DNA of 64,000 nt from Abiotrophia defectiva ATCC 49176 (GTDB taxonomy: Bacteria > Bacillota > Bacilli > Lactobacillales > Aerococcaceae): NCBI RefSeq assembly GCF_037041345.1, contig NZ_CP146287.1, positions 747,501 through 811,500 on the forward strand, read 5' to 3'. Numbering within the stretch: the stretch's first letter is position 1; the number at the start of each line of letters is the position of its first letter. This document shows positions 24,509 to 32,537 of this stretch, one piece after another. A program made the position numbers and the translations under genes. The notes below the pieces were generated by a model that saw only the letters and a program-made list of their open reading frames with translations, ran no database searches and was not told where the DNA came from.

Positions 24509-25567
24509 ATGTCCTTAGCAATTGAAGAACAAGCCCATGATCTCATTGTTAAAGCCGTCTCCCAAGGTGTATCCGACATCCACCTGATGCCCAAGCCTGA
24601 CCACTATGTCCTTTACTTTCGTCTCAATGGCCTCTTGCATGAAGAGGGCCGTCAGGACCTAGACTGGGGCAAGAGACTCATTAATTACTTCAAGTATCGG
24701 GCGGATATGGACGTAGGAGAGAAGCGCAAGCCCCAGTCGGGCGCAAGTCATCTAGAACTAGATGGACAGGCTGTGGAATTGCGTTTTTCGACCATTGGGG
24801 ATGTCCACCTGCGAGAGTCTCTGGTCATTCGGGTCATCCAGTCGCAAGCGCGTCAAGGCGGGCCCTTGCTGACTTATTTTCCCAAGGACCTAGACATTCT
24901 GCGGCGCTTAATCCGACGCAAGTCGGGCCTCATCCTCTTCTCGGGGCCAGTCGGTTCGGGCAAGACTACCACCATCTATCACCTGCTTAGAGAACGACTG
25001 GAAGAGGAGTTCATCCAGGTGATTACCATGGAAGATCCGGTGGAAATCTTCGAGCCCCGTTTCCTACAGACCCAGATAAATGAAGCGGCTGGTATCTCTT
25101 ATGATGTCATGATTAAGGCTAGCCTGCGTCATCATCCGGATGTCTTAATGATTGGCGAAATCCGGGACGAAGAGACGGCCCGCATGGTCATCCGGGGTGC
25201 CTTGACCGGGCACTTGATGATTGCGACCGTCCATGCCAAGGATAGCTTGGGCGTCATGGCGCGTTTGGCTGAGCTTAGTATTAGTCAGGCTCAGCTGACC
25301 CAGACCTTGATTGGCATTGTCAGTCAACGGCTGATTCCGCGCTACTGTAGCCTCTGCCAGACCAGTTGCCAGCTAGCCTGTCAACATCACCCGGTTGGGG
25401 CTAAGCGCTTGGCCTTGCTAGAGATTCTGTCAGGACAGGCCTTGCGCCAACATCTGACCCAGGAGTTGGCAGAGCCTGCCTATCAGACCCTGAACGACAA
25501 GCTGAGAAAGGCGTGGTCCTATGGCTTCATCGATGCGAAGGCCTACCTGCAATTTGAAGTGGTTTGA
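24509..25567 (+). CDS. comGA: Competence pilus assembly ATPase ComGA
   Basis: 352 aa, SD gaggggg. GspE/PilB-type traffic ATPase: Walker A GPVGSGKTT (about 150-158), Asp box EDPVEI, Walker B VLMIGEIRDEET and the His box THxxH-like region (GHLMIATVHAKDS). A C-terminal cysteine cluster CSLCQTSCQLAC could bind zinc. It powers polymerisation of the ComGC pseudopilus needed for DNA uptake. First gene of a seven-gene comG operon with overlapping junctions. Confidence 0.94.
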   Translation: MSLAIEEQAHDLIVKAVSQGVSDIHLMPKPDHYVLYFRLNGLLHEEGRQDLDWGKRLINYFKYRADMDVGEKRKPQSGASHLELDGQAVELRFSTIGDVHLRESLVIRVIQSQARQGGPLLTYFPKDLDILRRLIRRKSGLILFSGPVGSGKTTTIYHLLRERLEEEFIQVITMEDPVEIFEPRFLQTQINEAAGISYDVMIKASLRHHPDVLMIGEIRDEETARMVIRGALTGHLMIATVHAKDSLGVMARLAELSISQAQLTQTLIGIVSQRLIPRYCSLCQTSCQLACQHHPVGAKRLALLEILSGQALRQHLTQELAEPAYQTLNDKLRKAWSYGFIDAKAYLQFEVV

Positions 25568-26600
25568 GCGGCTCAACCACCCCAAGAAGCTACCCCTAGT
25601 CCAACAAGCCTATGTCTTGTCGGTCCTAGCGGATTTGTTGGGCCAGGGCTTTGCCTTAAGCACAGCCCTGCAATTTTTGGCCCTCTTAATGCCTAAGTAT
25701 CAGGCCTTGCTTCTGAAGGTGGATGCGGCCTTAGTAGAAGGGCAGAGCCTAGAAAAATCCCTGGCCCAATTAGGCTTTGGGACCAAAATCGTAGCTCAAC
25801 TCTTCTATGCCAGTCGCCAGAATCGCTTGCAGGAAGCCTTGCTTCAAGCAGCTCAGCGCCTGCATCATGCTCGGCTCTTCCGTAAGGAAATGGCCAAGCA
25901 ATTGGCCTATCCGGGCATGATGGGACTCTGTTTAGTGGGCATGCTATTCGGGATGAGAACCTTTATCTTGCCCCAGGTCACCAGCTTTATTAGCCAGGAG
26001 GTATATGAGCGGGAATGGCTAGTCCGCTTCTTAATTGGCTTTTTCACCTATTTGCCCCAACTGTCCTTGGTCTTACTGGCAGTGGGCTTACTAGGTCTGG
26101 GGGTAGGGGGACTGCTTCTGCAAAAAGCCACTTACCTCAAGCGCTATGCCTGGCTGAGACCCATGCCGCTTCTAGGCAAGTGGCTGTCCTGGCAGCTGAC
26201 CCAGCAGGTAGCTTACGAGTTGGGCTACTTTCTGGCAGGCGGCCTATCCCTTCAACAAATGTTGCAGGTCTGGATGGACTATCCAGTCGATCCTTTCCTG
26301 GCTGAACTAGCCCATTATCTGATGGCCGGCTGTCTGGAGGGGAGGCCCCTAACCCAGCAGATGAGCCAGCTAGGTCTCTTCACCCGCCAATTCCCTCTCA
26401 TTATTGAGCAGGGTGAATTGACCAGCCAGCTATCAGCCAAATGCCTGGTCTATGCGGCCAAGCTAGGTCGAGATTTGCAGGAAGACATGACCAAGAAAAT
26501 CCACTTTATCCAGCCTATTCTCTTTGTTTTCATCGGCTTGCTGGTGGTGGCCATGTACTTGGTTATGATGCTGCCTATGTTGACTATTCAGGGCTTGTAG
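25521..26600 (+). CDS. comGB: Competence pseudopilus membrane protein ComGB
   Basis: Up to 359 aa. Type II secretion F-domain protein with three strong membrane segments (around 130-150, 175-200 and 335-355). It is the inner-membrane platform on which ComGA and pseudopilins act. The start is uncertain: ATG 25521 has a moderate SD (aaagg) and overlaps comGA by 47 bp; a TTG at 25554 giving MKWFERLNH is an alternative. Confidence 0.9.
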   Translation: MASSMRRPTCNLKWFERLNHPKKLPLVQQAYVLSVLADLLGQGFALSTALQFLALLMPKYQALLLKVDAALVEGQSLEKSLAQLGFGTKIVAQLFYASRQNRLQEALLQAAQRLHHARLFRKEMAKQLAYPGMMGLCLVGMLFGMRTFILPQVTSFISQEVYEREWLVRFLIGFFTYLPQLSLVLLAVGLLGLGVGGLLLQKATYLKRYAWLRPMPLLGKWLSWQLTQQVAYELGYFLAGGLSLQQMLQVWMDYPVDPFLAELAHYLMAGCLEGRPLTQQMSQLGLFTRQFPLIIEQGELTSQLSAKCLVYAAKLGRDLQEDMTKKIHFIQPILFVFIGLLVVAMYLVMMLPMLTIQGL

Positions 26601-26630
26601 TTTTGCGCAAGGACAAAAGGAGGTCATAAC

Positions 26631-26969
26631 ATGAAAGCAAGGGTGCTGAAGGGTCGGCGGAAGAATGCCTTCACGTTGATCGAAATGTTGATCGTCCTTA
26701 TTATCGTAGCCCTTCTCATGGCCATTATTATTCCAAACGTGGCTGGTCAGAAGGAAAGAATTGAAAAGCAAGCGCGTCAGAATATGGCGCAAATCATCGA
26801 AACCCAAGTCAATACCTATAAATTGGCAGAAAATGATAGCGAGGTAACCGTCAAAGAACTCAAGACTGCTGGCTACTTGACTGATAAGCAGGTAGAGGAA
26901 GCCAAGAAGCTCTTGCAGTTGGATGAGAATACGACCATTACCCTGCCAATTAATATTCCTCAACCATGA
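26631..26969 (+). CDS. comGC: Major competence pseudopilin ComGC
   Basis: 112 aa, SD ggaggt. Type IV prepilin N-terminus: basic leader MKARVLKGRRKNA, then FTLIEMLIVLIIVALL with Glu5 after the cleavage site. Processed by prepilin peptidase ComC (not in window) and assembled into the DNA-uptake pilus. The stop overlaps comGD (ATGATG). Confidence 0.94.
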   Translation: MKARVLKGRRKNAFTLIEMLIVLIIVALLMAIIIPNVAGQKERIEKQARQNMAQIIETQVNTYKLAENDSEVTVKELKTAGYLTDKQVEEAKKLLQLDENTTITLPINIPQP

Positions 26970-27412
26970 TGTCAAGTCGACCAGCTCGCCAGGCTGGCTT
27001 TAGCCTCTGGGAGTCGCTCTTGGTCATGGTCATTCTCAGCCTCGTCTTGTGGTGCTTTTCCAGTCTGTCCATGGGAAATTTTCTGGCAGAATGGCGCTGC
27101 CGTCTATTCTGCGACCAATTAGCCCAGGCCTTACTGGTCAGCCAGACCCAGGCCATTAGTCGCCACCAGACCTATCGGGTGGTCTTCGAGACGGGTGGCA
27201 ATCAAGTGCTGATTGAGCCCTTGGGTCAGGCCCAGGCGCGACAAGCCTATGTCTTGCCCCAAGATTGGCAGTTGGTTACTTTCTTGCAATTTCATTATTT
27301 TGGTGATGGACGCACCGAGAAATTCAAGACCGTGACCTTGGTCAATCGGGTAACAGGCCAAAGGCACCATATTCGTTTTCAGTTGGGGAGTGGACGCTTT
27401 GAAATGGATTAG
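26966..27412 (+). CDS. comGD: Minor competence pseudopilin ComGD
   Basis: 148 aa; ATG 26966 overlaps the comGC stop. Prepilin motif QAGFSLWESLLVMVILSLVL near the N-terminus, then a polar, beta-rich domain with several Gln. Minor pseudopilin of the competence pilus tip or priming complex. Confidence 0.88.
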   Translation: MMSSRPARQAGFSLWESLLVMVILSLVLWCFSSLSMGNFLAEWRCRLFCDQLAQALLVSQTQAISRHQTYRVVFETGGNQVLIEPLGQAQARQAYVLPQDWQLVTFLQFHYFGDGRTEKFKTVTLVNRVTGQRHHIRFQLGSGRFEMD

Positions 27413-27731
27413 TGGTCACCGCCATCCTAAGGGGACTAGGGGACATGTTGCCCTGGAAGCTTTGGTGGGCTTCCTCCTCTTGGGGGCCATGATGGCCCTC
27501 TACCTTCCAGCCCTGCATCAGGCTTACCAGCGACTTGAGGACAGTCAAGTGGCTAGTCAGGAGTGGCGGCTCTTTGCCTTGATGGTGGAAGGTTGGATGC
27601 GACAAGACCAAGACTGGTTAATCCAGGCCAGACAAGCCCATCCCCAAATCGTTGAGTTTGCTTGTCAGGACCAAGACTGTTGGATTGAGTTTGAGCGGGG
27701 GAGTCATTACCATGTTCAAGCGACGGACTAG
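27399..27731 (+). CDS. comGE: Minor competence pseudopilin ComGE
   Basis: About 110 aa from TTG 27399, nine bases after the SD ggggag (27384-27389); an in-frame GTG at 27390 sits directly on that SD and is less likely. A single N-terminal hydrophobic segment VALEALVGFLLLGAMMALYL with a prepilin-like Gly-His and Glu5. Overlaps comGD by 14 bp. Non-ATG start in the middle of a tightly overlapped operon. Confidence 0.8.
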   Translation: MKWISGHRHPKGTRGHVALEALVGFLLLGAMMALYLPALHQAYQRLEDSQVASQEWRLFALMVEGWMRQDQDWLIQARQAHPQIVEFACQDQDCWIEFERGSHYHVQATD

Positions 27732-28158
27732 GCAAGGCTTTACCTTAGTGGAATGTCTCTTTAGCCTCTTAATTTTGGCCTTGCTCTTTGAGGCGGCCAT
27801 CCTAACCCTGCAGTCCTACCAGCGTTGGATTAAGGCAGCCGAGACCGATCATGGCCTAGAGTGGCAAAACTTCGTCATGGTCTTCGAGGCCGAGCTCAAT
27901 CACTTTCAAGTCCAGCAAGTAGGTCTGGACTATCTGGACCTGGTGGACAGGCAAGATGACAAGAAGACTTATCGCATTGTTTTGAACAAGCAACGCCTCT
28001 ATAAGCAACCTGGCTACCAGCCCTATCTCTATCAAGTAGCGGAGTGGCGGCTGGCACAATTTGGAGAGAGTTTGCGAGTGGAGGTGAGCTTCACCAATGG
28101 ACAAGTCTACCAAACCTACTTTTGGCTCAGGCCAAGGCAAGATGAAAGTGGGCCCTAG
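27712..28158 (+). CDS. comGF: Minor competence pseudopilin ComGF
   Basis: 148 aa; ATG 27712 has SD gggggag 8 nt upstream, preferred over the longer frame reaching back into comGE. Prepilin motif RQGFTLVECLFSLLILALL, then the ComGF pattern ending in WRL...VEVSF. Part of the pseudopilus. Confidence 0.85.
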   Translation: MFKRRTRQGFTLVECLFSLLILALLFEAAILTLQSYQRWIKAAETDHGLEWQNFVMVFEAELNHFQVQQVGLDYLDLVDRQDDKKTYRIVLNKQRLYKQPGYQPYLYQVAEWRLAQFGESLRVEVSFTNGQVYQTYFWLRPRQDESGP

Positions 28159-28879
28159 AGGCTTTACCTTTCCCTTGGTGCTAGCCTTCATGCTGATTAG
28201 TCAGCTGACCTTAATGGGCGTCCTGTGGCTTTTAGCTGACCACACGGCCCATTTACATGAAGTTAGTCGTTATTATCAGGCCAATATTCAATGGTCTATG
28301 GTCAAATCCCAACTTAGACGTGACAGAGAAGAGCAAGCCAAGGGCTTGCTGGTGCAAATCCAAGACCAGGTGCCCGTCCTCCTGGGACAGGTCTTGGGCC
28401 TAAGTGAGCCAGGTGCTATGCGGCAAATTGATGGGGCGCATTACCTGGTTGATTTGACGCAAGGCCCCCACAAAGGGGAAAGAATCTTGGTCCGGGTACG
28501 ACTGGATCTATCACCCCAGTTAGCGGCCGGCTTAGATAAAAAAGCCTGGCAAGCCTTGGCGGTCTATGAGCCAGGTCCTATGGAGAGGGACTGGCAAAGT
28601 GACCTAGCAGCCTTAAAAGAAGTGGCAGCTCAGGCAGACCCCAGCTTAAGTCAGGACAATTTTATCAAGGCAGACCACCAAATGAGGCAGGGCCACTGGA
28701 CGCCGCAGGAGATGGGCGGCCAAGAGTGGCAGTTTGCGGATGGTCAAATTGAGCTTGGGCCAGACGGCAAGACCTACCTCAATCGTGTGGGTGATGATTA
28801 TGAACGTCAGGAGAGCTTTGACTCCTGTCAAGGAAACTATGTGTTGCTGTATGAGTTCCTTCACTATGAGTTAAAATAA
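28097..28879 (+). CDS. comGG: Competence protein ComGG
   Basis: 260 aa from ATG 28097, which has the strong SD ggaggtga (28080-28087); ATG 28142 (245 aa, weak SD) would place the hydrophobic segment closer to the N-terminus. GFTFPLVLAFMLISQLTLMG is the prepilin-like membrane anchor; the rest is polar and poorly conserved, as usual for ComGG, and longer than typical. Last gene of the operon, overlapping comGF by 62 bp with this start. Confidence 0.78.
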   Translation: MDKSTKPTFGSGQGKMKVGPRGFTFPLVLAFMLISQLTLMGVLWLLADHTAHLHEVSRYYQANIQWSMVKSQLRRDREEQAKGLLVQIQDQVPVLLGQVLGLSEPGAMRQIDGAHYLVDLTQGPHKGERILVRVRLDLSPQLAAGLDKKAWQALAVYEPGPMERDWQSDLAALKEVAAQADPSLSQDNFIKADHQMRQGHWTPQEMGGQEWQFADGQIELGPDGKTYLNRVGDDYERQESFDSCQGNYVLLYEFLHYELK

Positions 28880-29061
28880 AAAAAGACCGCAGTTTAGGCT
28901 AGGCCTAGGCTGCGGTCTTTTGGGTGTCAGAACTAGCTTAGCTAGCCAAGGTCACTGTTCACAGCAGGGACCTTCCTATCCACCATCCGGGTGCGGCCTC
29001 TTAAGGAGACCTATGATAGGCTGACGATGGCAACCTACCAGGTTGCGCATCGGCTCATCGA
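28872..29061 (-). ncRNA. Candidate small RNA, minus strand, ~190 nt
   Basis: No ORF with an SD lies here, but on the minus strand there is a promoter (29068-29096) directly followed by structured sequence and the terminator at 28881-28921. Hairpins include a 12-bp stem at 29025-29052 (arms cgatg/catcg and gcaacct/aggttgc, one bulge), cctat/atagg near 29010-29020, and ggtcactg/cag-tgacc type pairing around 28950-28972. It matches no SRP RNA, RNase P, tmRNA, T-box or 6S signature that I could recognise. Convergent with comGG, so its 3' end overlaps the comG terminator. Confidence 0.5.
28881..28921. terminator. Bidirectional terminator of comG and the minus-strand RNA
   Basis: 12-bp arms aaaagaccgcag (28881-28892) / ctgcggtctttt (28910-28921). 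The T-run is longer on the minus strand (complement of the A-rich 28873-28884), so it serves at least as strongly for a minus-strand transcript. Confidence 0.88.
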
Positions 29062-29067
29062 GCTCTA

Positions 29068-29096
29068 AGTATAACATAGGGGAGGGGCTAGCGCAA
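29068..29096 (-). promoter_or_regulatory. Promoter of the candidate small RNA
   Basis: On the minus strand: TTGCGC (29096-29091), 17-bp spacer, TATACT (29073-29068). Predicted start near 29061. Confidence 0.6.
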
Positions 29097-29110
29097 GGCC
29101 TAGTCCCAAA

Positions 29111-29136
29111 GAAAAAGGCTAGGACAAGCCTAGCCT
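29111..29136 (-). terminator. Terminator of the cdd-glyoxalase transcript
   Basis: Arms ggctagg (29117-29123) / cctagcc (29129-29135); on the minus strand followed by TTTTTC. It isolates the small RNA promoter from upstream transcription. Confidence 0.8.
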
Positions 29137-29147
29137 CACTCACTCTA

Positions 29148-29528
29148 TTAGTTGTTACGCATAACTTCCAAACGGTAGCCATCTGGGTCTGTCACGAAGA
29201 AGTAGCGTGGTGGTTTGCCAGGCAAGCCCTTCATTTCAGTTGTGGCATAGCCTGAAGCCAAGCAACGTTCATGAACAGCTTCCAAGTCATCAACGCCCAA
29301 GGCCAAGTGGCTGAAGCCATCGCCGACTGTATATGGACCGTGGTCGTAGTTATAGGTCAATTCCAATTCGAAGTCGCTACCTGGAACCGTTAAGTAAACC
29401 AAGTCGAAGCCGTGATCAGGATAGCGGCTTTCGCGGCTCACGGTGAAGTCGAAGAGTTGAGTATAGAATTTAAGGGTTGCTTCCAAGTCTTGGACGCGGA
29501 TGCAAGCATGGAGTAAAGTTTGTGCCAT
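29148..29528 (-). CDS. gloA: VOC-family protein, lactoylglutathione-lyase-like
   Basis: 126 aa, SD aggagg on the minus strand. Two betaalphabetabetabeta modules of the vicinal oxygen chelate fold. Candidate metal ligands: His8 (LLHACIRV), Glu56 (DFELELTYN), His in GFSHLALGV (~74) and Glu in YRLEVMR (~122), the glyoxalase I set. It would isomerise the hemithioacetal of methylglyoxal; the thiol cofactor in this organism is unknown. Second gene after cdd, 31 bp apart. Confidence 0.88.
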   Translation of the reverse strand: MAQTLLHACIRVQDLEATLKFYTQLFDFTVSRESRYPDHGFDLVYLTVPGSDFELELTYNYDHGPYTVGDGFSHLALGVDDLEAVHERCLASGYATTEMKGLPGKPPRYFFVTDPDGYRLEVMRNN

Positions 29529-29559
29529 GGGATACCTCCTAAGTATTGATACTTATAGT

Positions 29560-29967
29560 TTACATTTTTAAGGATTCGAAAGCGAGTGGAACGATTTGGC
29601 TGACAGTGGTCTCGTAAATTTGGCCGTCGCGACGAGTCAGATAGACGGGCACGTCAGGCCGGCAGAATTCCACTAGGACCTGGCGGCAAATGCAGCAAGG
29701 CGGTAAGAAATCCTCTGTATCTCCGGCAACGGCGATAGCCTGGATGGATTTAGGACCATAACCTTGGGTGACAGCCGTGAAGATGGCAGTCCGCTCCGCG
29801 CAGTTGGTAGCACCGAAGGAAACATTCTCAACATTGACCCCTTCAATGATTTGGCCATCATCCATTAAAAGGACCGCCCCAACCGGAAAATGAGAATAGG
29901 GCGCATAAGCCTTAGGCAGGAGTTGGCGAGCCCGTTCAATCAAGCTTTCTTTGTTATATGTTGCCAT
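29560..29967 (-). CDS. cdd: Cytidine deaminase
   Basis: 135 aa. Zinc-dependent deaminase motifs: TNCAERTAIF (Cys ligand and catalytic Glu) and PPCCICRQVL (two Cys ligands). Tetrameric Cdd in the pyrimidine salvage pathway converts cytidine/deoxycytidine to uridine/deoxyuridine. Divergent from the PRD regulator; the 237-bp gap holds the regulator's promoter. Confidence 0.94.
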   Translation of the reverse strand: MATYNKESLIERARQLLPKAYAPYSHFPVGAVLLMDDGQIIEGVNVENVSFGATNCAERTAIFTAVTQGYGPKSIQAIAVAGDTEDFLPPCCICRQVLVEFCRPDVPVYLTRRDGQIYETTVSQIVPLAFESLKM

Positions 29968-30073
29968 GTAAAGTCACCTACTTTTCTTGTGTCTTTCTAT
30001 TTTACACTAAAAGGGCAGAAAAGGAAACGTTTTTAGACAAGATAATAGGAGTTTTTCAAAGACTATGGCTAGC

Positions 30074-30102
30074 TTGGGTTTGGTCTCTTACTATGTTATA
30101 TT
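30074..30102 (+). promoter_or_regulatory. Promoter of the PRD regulator-PTS operon
   Basis: TTGGGT (30074-30079), 17-bp spacer, extended -10 TGTTATATT (TATATT at 30097-30102). A ~95-nt leader precedes ATG 30205. Confidence 0.6.
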
Positions 30103-30204
30103 ATATTTAGAGGTGTTCAGCTTTTTACTTACAAATGACTTCGCTTTTTTGGTATACCTAGTCGATAGAATTTCTGATACGCTATAAGTGTGAGGGTGAG
30201 ATAA

Positions 30205-31836
30205 ATGAACATGATAGCTAATGATAATAGGTTGCGGCGCCAGGAGATTATGTTACGTTTACTAGATTATGAGACCTTAAGTTACCAAAAACTTTCGGAT
30301 CAATATTTTGTTTCGCGTAGCAGCTTGTCCAATGACTTCAACCTCATTAAACATTTTTTCCAAAAGGATGGCGCCAGTTTGTCCTTTAATAATTCAGGGA
30401 CTTTTTTTAGTGGTAGTGAGATTCAAGCCCAGCAGATTTTGAAGCGGCTCATGATTAGTCAGGATCAGCCTTTTTATTTAGATGGATTTGACAGCGCTTT
30501 ATATAATCGGGTAATCTGCTTGCTACAGGAATACAGCGATTCATTGCAGCAGCCCATTCCGGGCGATAATATGGCTCAAATTAGCGCGAGCATTTGTCTC
30601 TTAATTGGTCGGGCTAAGGCAGGCCACCGTATACAACTTTTGGACACCAATTACTTGGAGCCAACGCGTTATTACCCTCGTTTGTGGGAGTTGATTAGCC
30701 GCCTAGAGGCAGCCTGTGATCTAGCTTTTAGCGCCAGCGAACTAGGTTACCTAGTGACTATTTTGTTAGGCAGCGGTTTTTCTCAGGAGGAGGGTCAGGT
30801 TCAAGAAAACTTAAAAGATCAGATTCGTGCGCTTATTCAAGATGTGTCGCTCATTATCAATCTGGATTTACAGGATGACCACAAGTTGCTTGAAGACATT
30901 GCCATCCATATGAACCAGCTTTTCACCCGTCTTCAAGCCAACAATAGCCTGGTTAATCCGCTTCTAGCTGATATTAAAAGCAACTATCATGCTCTTTTTC
31001 AAGATGTCAAATTCCTCTTAACTAATGAGGGCAGTCGCTATGGCTTGCCAGCTGCATGTCCGCTCATATCCGATGACGAGATTGGTTTTCTAGTCTTGCA
31101 TATCCAGGCGGCCATTGAGCGCAAATTTATCCAGAAAAAGGTGGTGATTGTTTCTCCTAATGGGATTGGTGTTAGCACCTATATTAATGCCAAGATCCAA
31201 AGGTTCTTGCCAAACTTGCACGACATACAAATTGTATCCTTAAAGCAACTGGAGAAATTAGAAGTAGAGGATATTTCCTTTATTATCTCTACAGTTCCCA
31301 TTGAAAACCTTAAGCGTCCGGTCATTACCATTAGTCCCTTGTGTACGGAAGAAGACATGCGGCAAATAATGACGGCCTATGCCGAAGTGGTAGCCCGACA
31401 ATCCACCCTCAACCAGTACCAAATGATGAATCATGGTAGGGGACTGATTGATGCGATTTATAAAGGTAACTTCAAGTCGCAAGAAGAAGCACTCAGCTTC
31501 TTGTTAGATCAACAGCCGGACATGAACCAGGCCAAAAAGGCCCAAGTGCTAGCCTCTATTCTAGAAAGGGAAGCACAACAATCCACCTATCTGGATAAGG
31601 GCATAGCCATCCCTCACGCTAATCCCCAATTAGTTGAGACCAGCAATATTTCGGTCTTACTCTTAGATAAGGCCATTGCCTGGGGTTACGACAAGGTGGA
31701 TGTAGTGGTCCTGCTTTTGGTAGCAAAAGAAGAAACCTCAAAGGTAGGGGATGTTATGTACTTTATTGTGGAAGGTGTTCGCAATAAAGCTTGGTTACTA
31801 AAACAATTGGAGAACGACTATGGAATGTGTGAATGA
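30205..31836 (+). CDS. BglG/LicR-type PRD transcriptional regulator with EIIB- and EIIA-like domains
   Basis: 543 aa. N-terminal helix-turn-helix (RQEIMLRLLDYETLSYQKL, YFVSRSSLSNDFN), two PRD domains (about 95-190 and 205-310, with His in IAIHMNQLF and FLVLHIQAAIER), an EIIB-like domain (~315-390) and an EIIA domain (~405-543) with the phosphoacceptor His in GIAIPHA. The EIIB P-loop reads SPNGIGVS, so the usual phosphocysteine is a serine and this domain cannot be phosphorylated in the normal way. Such proteins activate adjacent PTS operons according to PTS phosphorylation state. It overlaps the following EIIA gene by 17 bp and is therefore probably self-regulated with it. Confidence 0.88.
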   Translation: MNMIANDNRLRRQEIMLRLLDYETLSYQKLSDQYFVSRSSLSNDFNLIKHFFQKDGASLSFNNSGTFFSGSEIQAQQILKRLMISQDQPFYLDGFDSALYNRVICLLQEYSDSLQQPIPGDNMAQISASICLLIGRAKAGHRIQLLDTNYLEPTRYYPRLWELISRLEAACDLAFSASELGYLVTILLGSGFSQEEGQVQENLKDQIRALIQDVSLIINLDLQDDHKLLEDIAIHMNQLFTRLQANNSLVNPLLADIKSNYHALFQDVKFLLTNEGSRYGLPAACPLISDDEIGFLVLHIQAAIERKFIQKKVVIVSPNGIGVSTYINAKIQRFLPNLHDIQIVSLKQLEKLEVEDISFIISTVPIENLKRPVITISPLCTEEDMRQIMTAYAEVVARQSTLNQYQMMNHGRGLIDAIYKGNFKSQEEALSFLLDQQPDMNQAKKAQVLASILEREAQQSTYLDKGIAIPHANPQLVETSNISVLLLDKAIAWGYDKVDVVVLLLVAKEETSKVGDVMYFIVEGVRNKAWLLKQLENDYGMCE

Positions 31837-32257
31837 ACTACTAGATAATGCCCAAGTAGTAGAGCGGGTAGAGGATTGGCAGTCGGCCCTGAGGTTGGCA
31901 GCTCAGCCCCTCCTACTAAAGGGGAGTATTAGCGAGGACTATGTGACCGCCATGATGGATTCAGTCATTCAAAACGGTCCTTATATGGTCATCGGAGATG
32001 AATTTGCCTTAATGCATGCAAGACCAGGGGAAGGGGTGAAGCAAATCGGAGTGTCCTTATTAATTGTCAAGCAAGCCGTTGATGTCTGTGGTAAGCCGGC
32101 TAAGGTCTTCTTAGTCCTAGCAGCCGTCGATAATACTAGTCATCTGGCTCTCTTACAGGAACTCATGACTGTGTTCATGGATGAGGACAAATTCCAATTA
32201 ATTAAGTCAGGGCAATTAGCACAAATCAAAGACACATTAAAGGAGGAAGTCAAATGA
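31820..32257 (+). CDS. PTS EIIA, ascorbate/mannitol-fructose type (second system)
   Basis: 145 aa; ATG 31820 overlaps the regulator, SD ttggag. The active His is in FALMHARPGEGV (about residue 67), with the RP replacing the more usual Q/E that follows. Similar to UlaC at 13619. Supplies phosphate to the EIIB encoded next; the stop overlaps that start (ATGA). Confidence 0.88.
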   Translation: MECVNELLDNAQVVERVEDWQSALRLAAQPLLLKGSISEDYVTAMMDSVIQNGPYMVIGDEFALMHARPGEGVKQIGVSLLIVKQAVDVCGKPAKVFLVLAAVDNTSHLALLQELMTVFMDEDKFQLIKSGQLAQIKDTLKEEVK

Positions 32258-32535
32258 AAATTCTAGCAGTTTGTGGATTTGGTGTTGGGAGCTCCTTGGT
32301 CTTAAGAATGACCATCGAAAAAGTCGTCAGAGAACTGGGGATTGATGCAGAAGTCGAAAATACAGACCTGTCAACAGCCAAAGCGACACCGGCAGATGTC
32401 TACTTTACCAGTTTTGAGTTGCAACAAGAATTAGAAAAAACCATTAAAGCTCCTATCTATCCAATTAAGAAATACATGGATGCCAACGAAGTAAAGGAAC
32501 AACTTAACCGCTACTTATCATCTAAAGGAGAATAA
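32254..32535 (+). CDS. PTS EIIB, ascorbate type (second system)
   Basis: 93 aa, SD aggagg. P-loop VCGFGVGSSLV with phosphocysteine Cys7. Small soluble EIIB like UlaB. Between EIIA and EIIC in the same operon. Confidence 0.9.
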   Translation: MKILAVCGFGVGSSLVLRMTIEKVVRELGIDAEVENTDLSTAKATPADVYFTSFELQQELEKTIKAPIYPIKKYMDANEVKEQLNRYLSSKGE

Positions 32536-32537
32536 CC

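Noticed and set aside
28925-29100. SRP RNA, RNase P RNA, tmRNA or 6S RNA for the structured minus-strand region
   Set aside because: The GGAAG...AGCAGCC SRP core, the RNase P GAGGAAAGUCC segment and a tmRNA tag are absent, and the ends do not pair as in 6S RNA. Kept only as an unassigned candidate.
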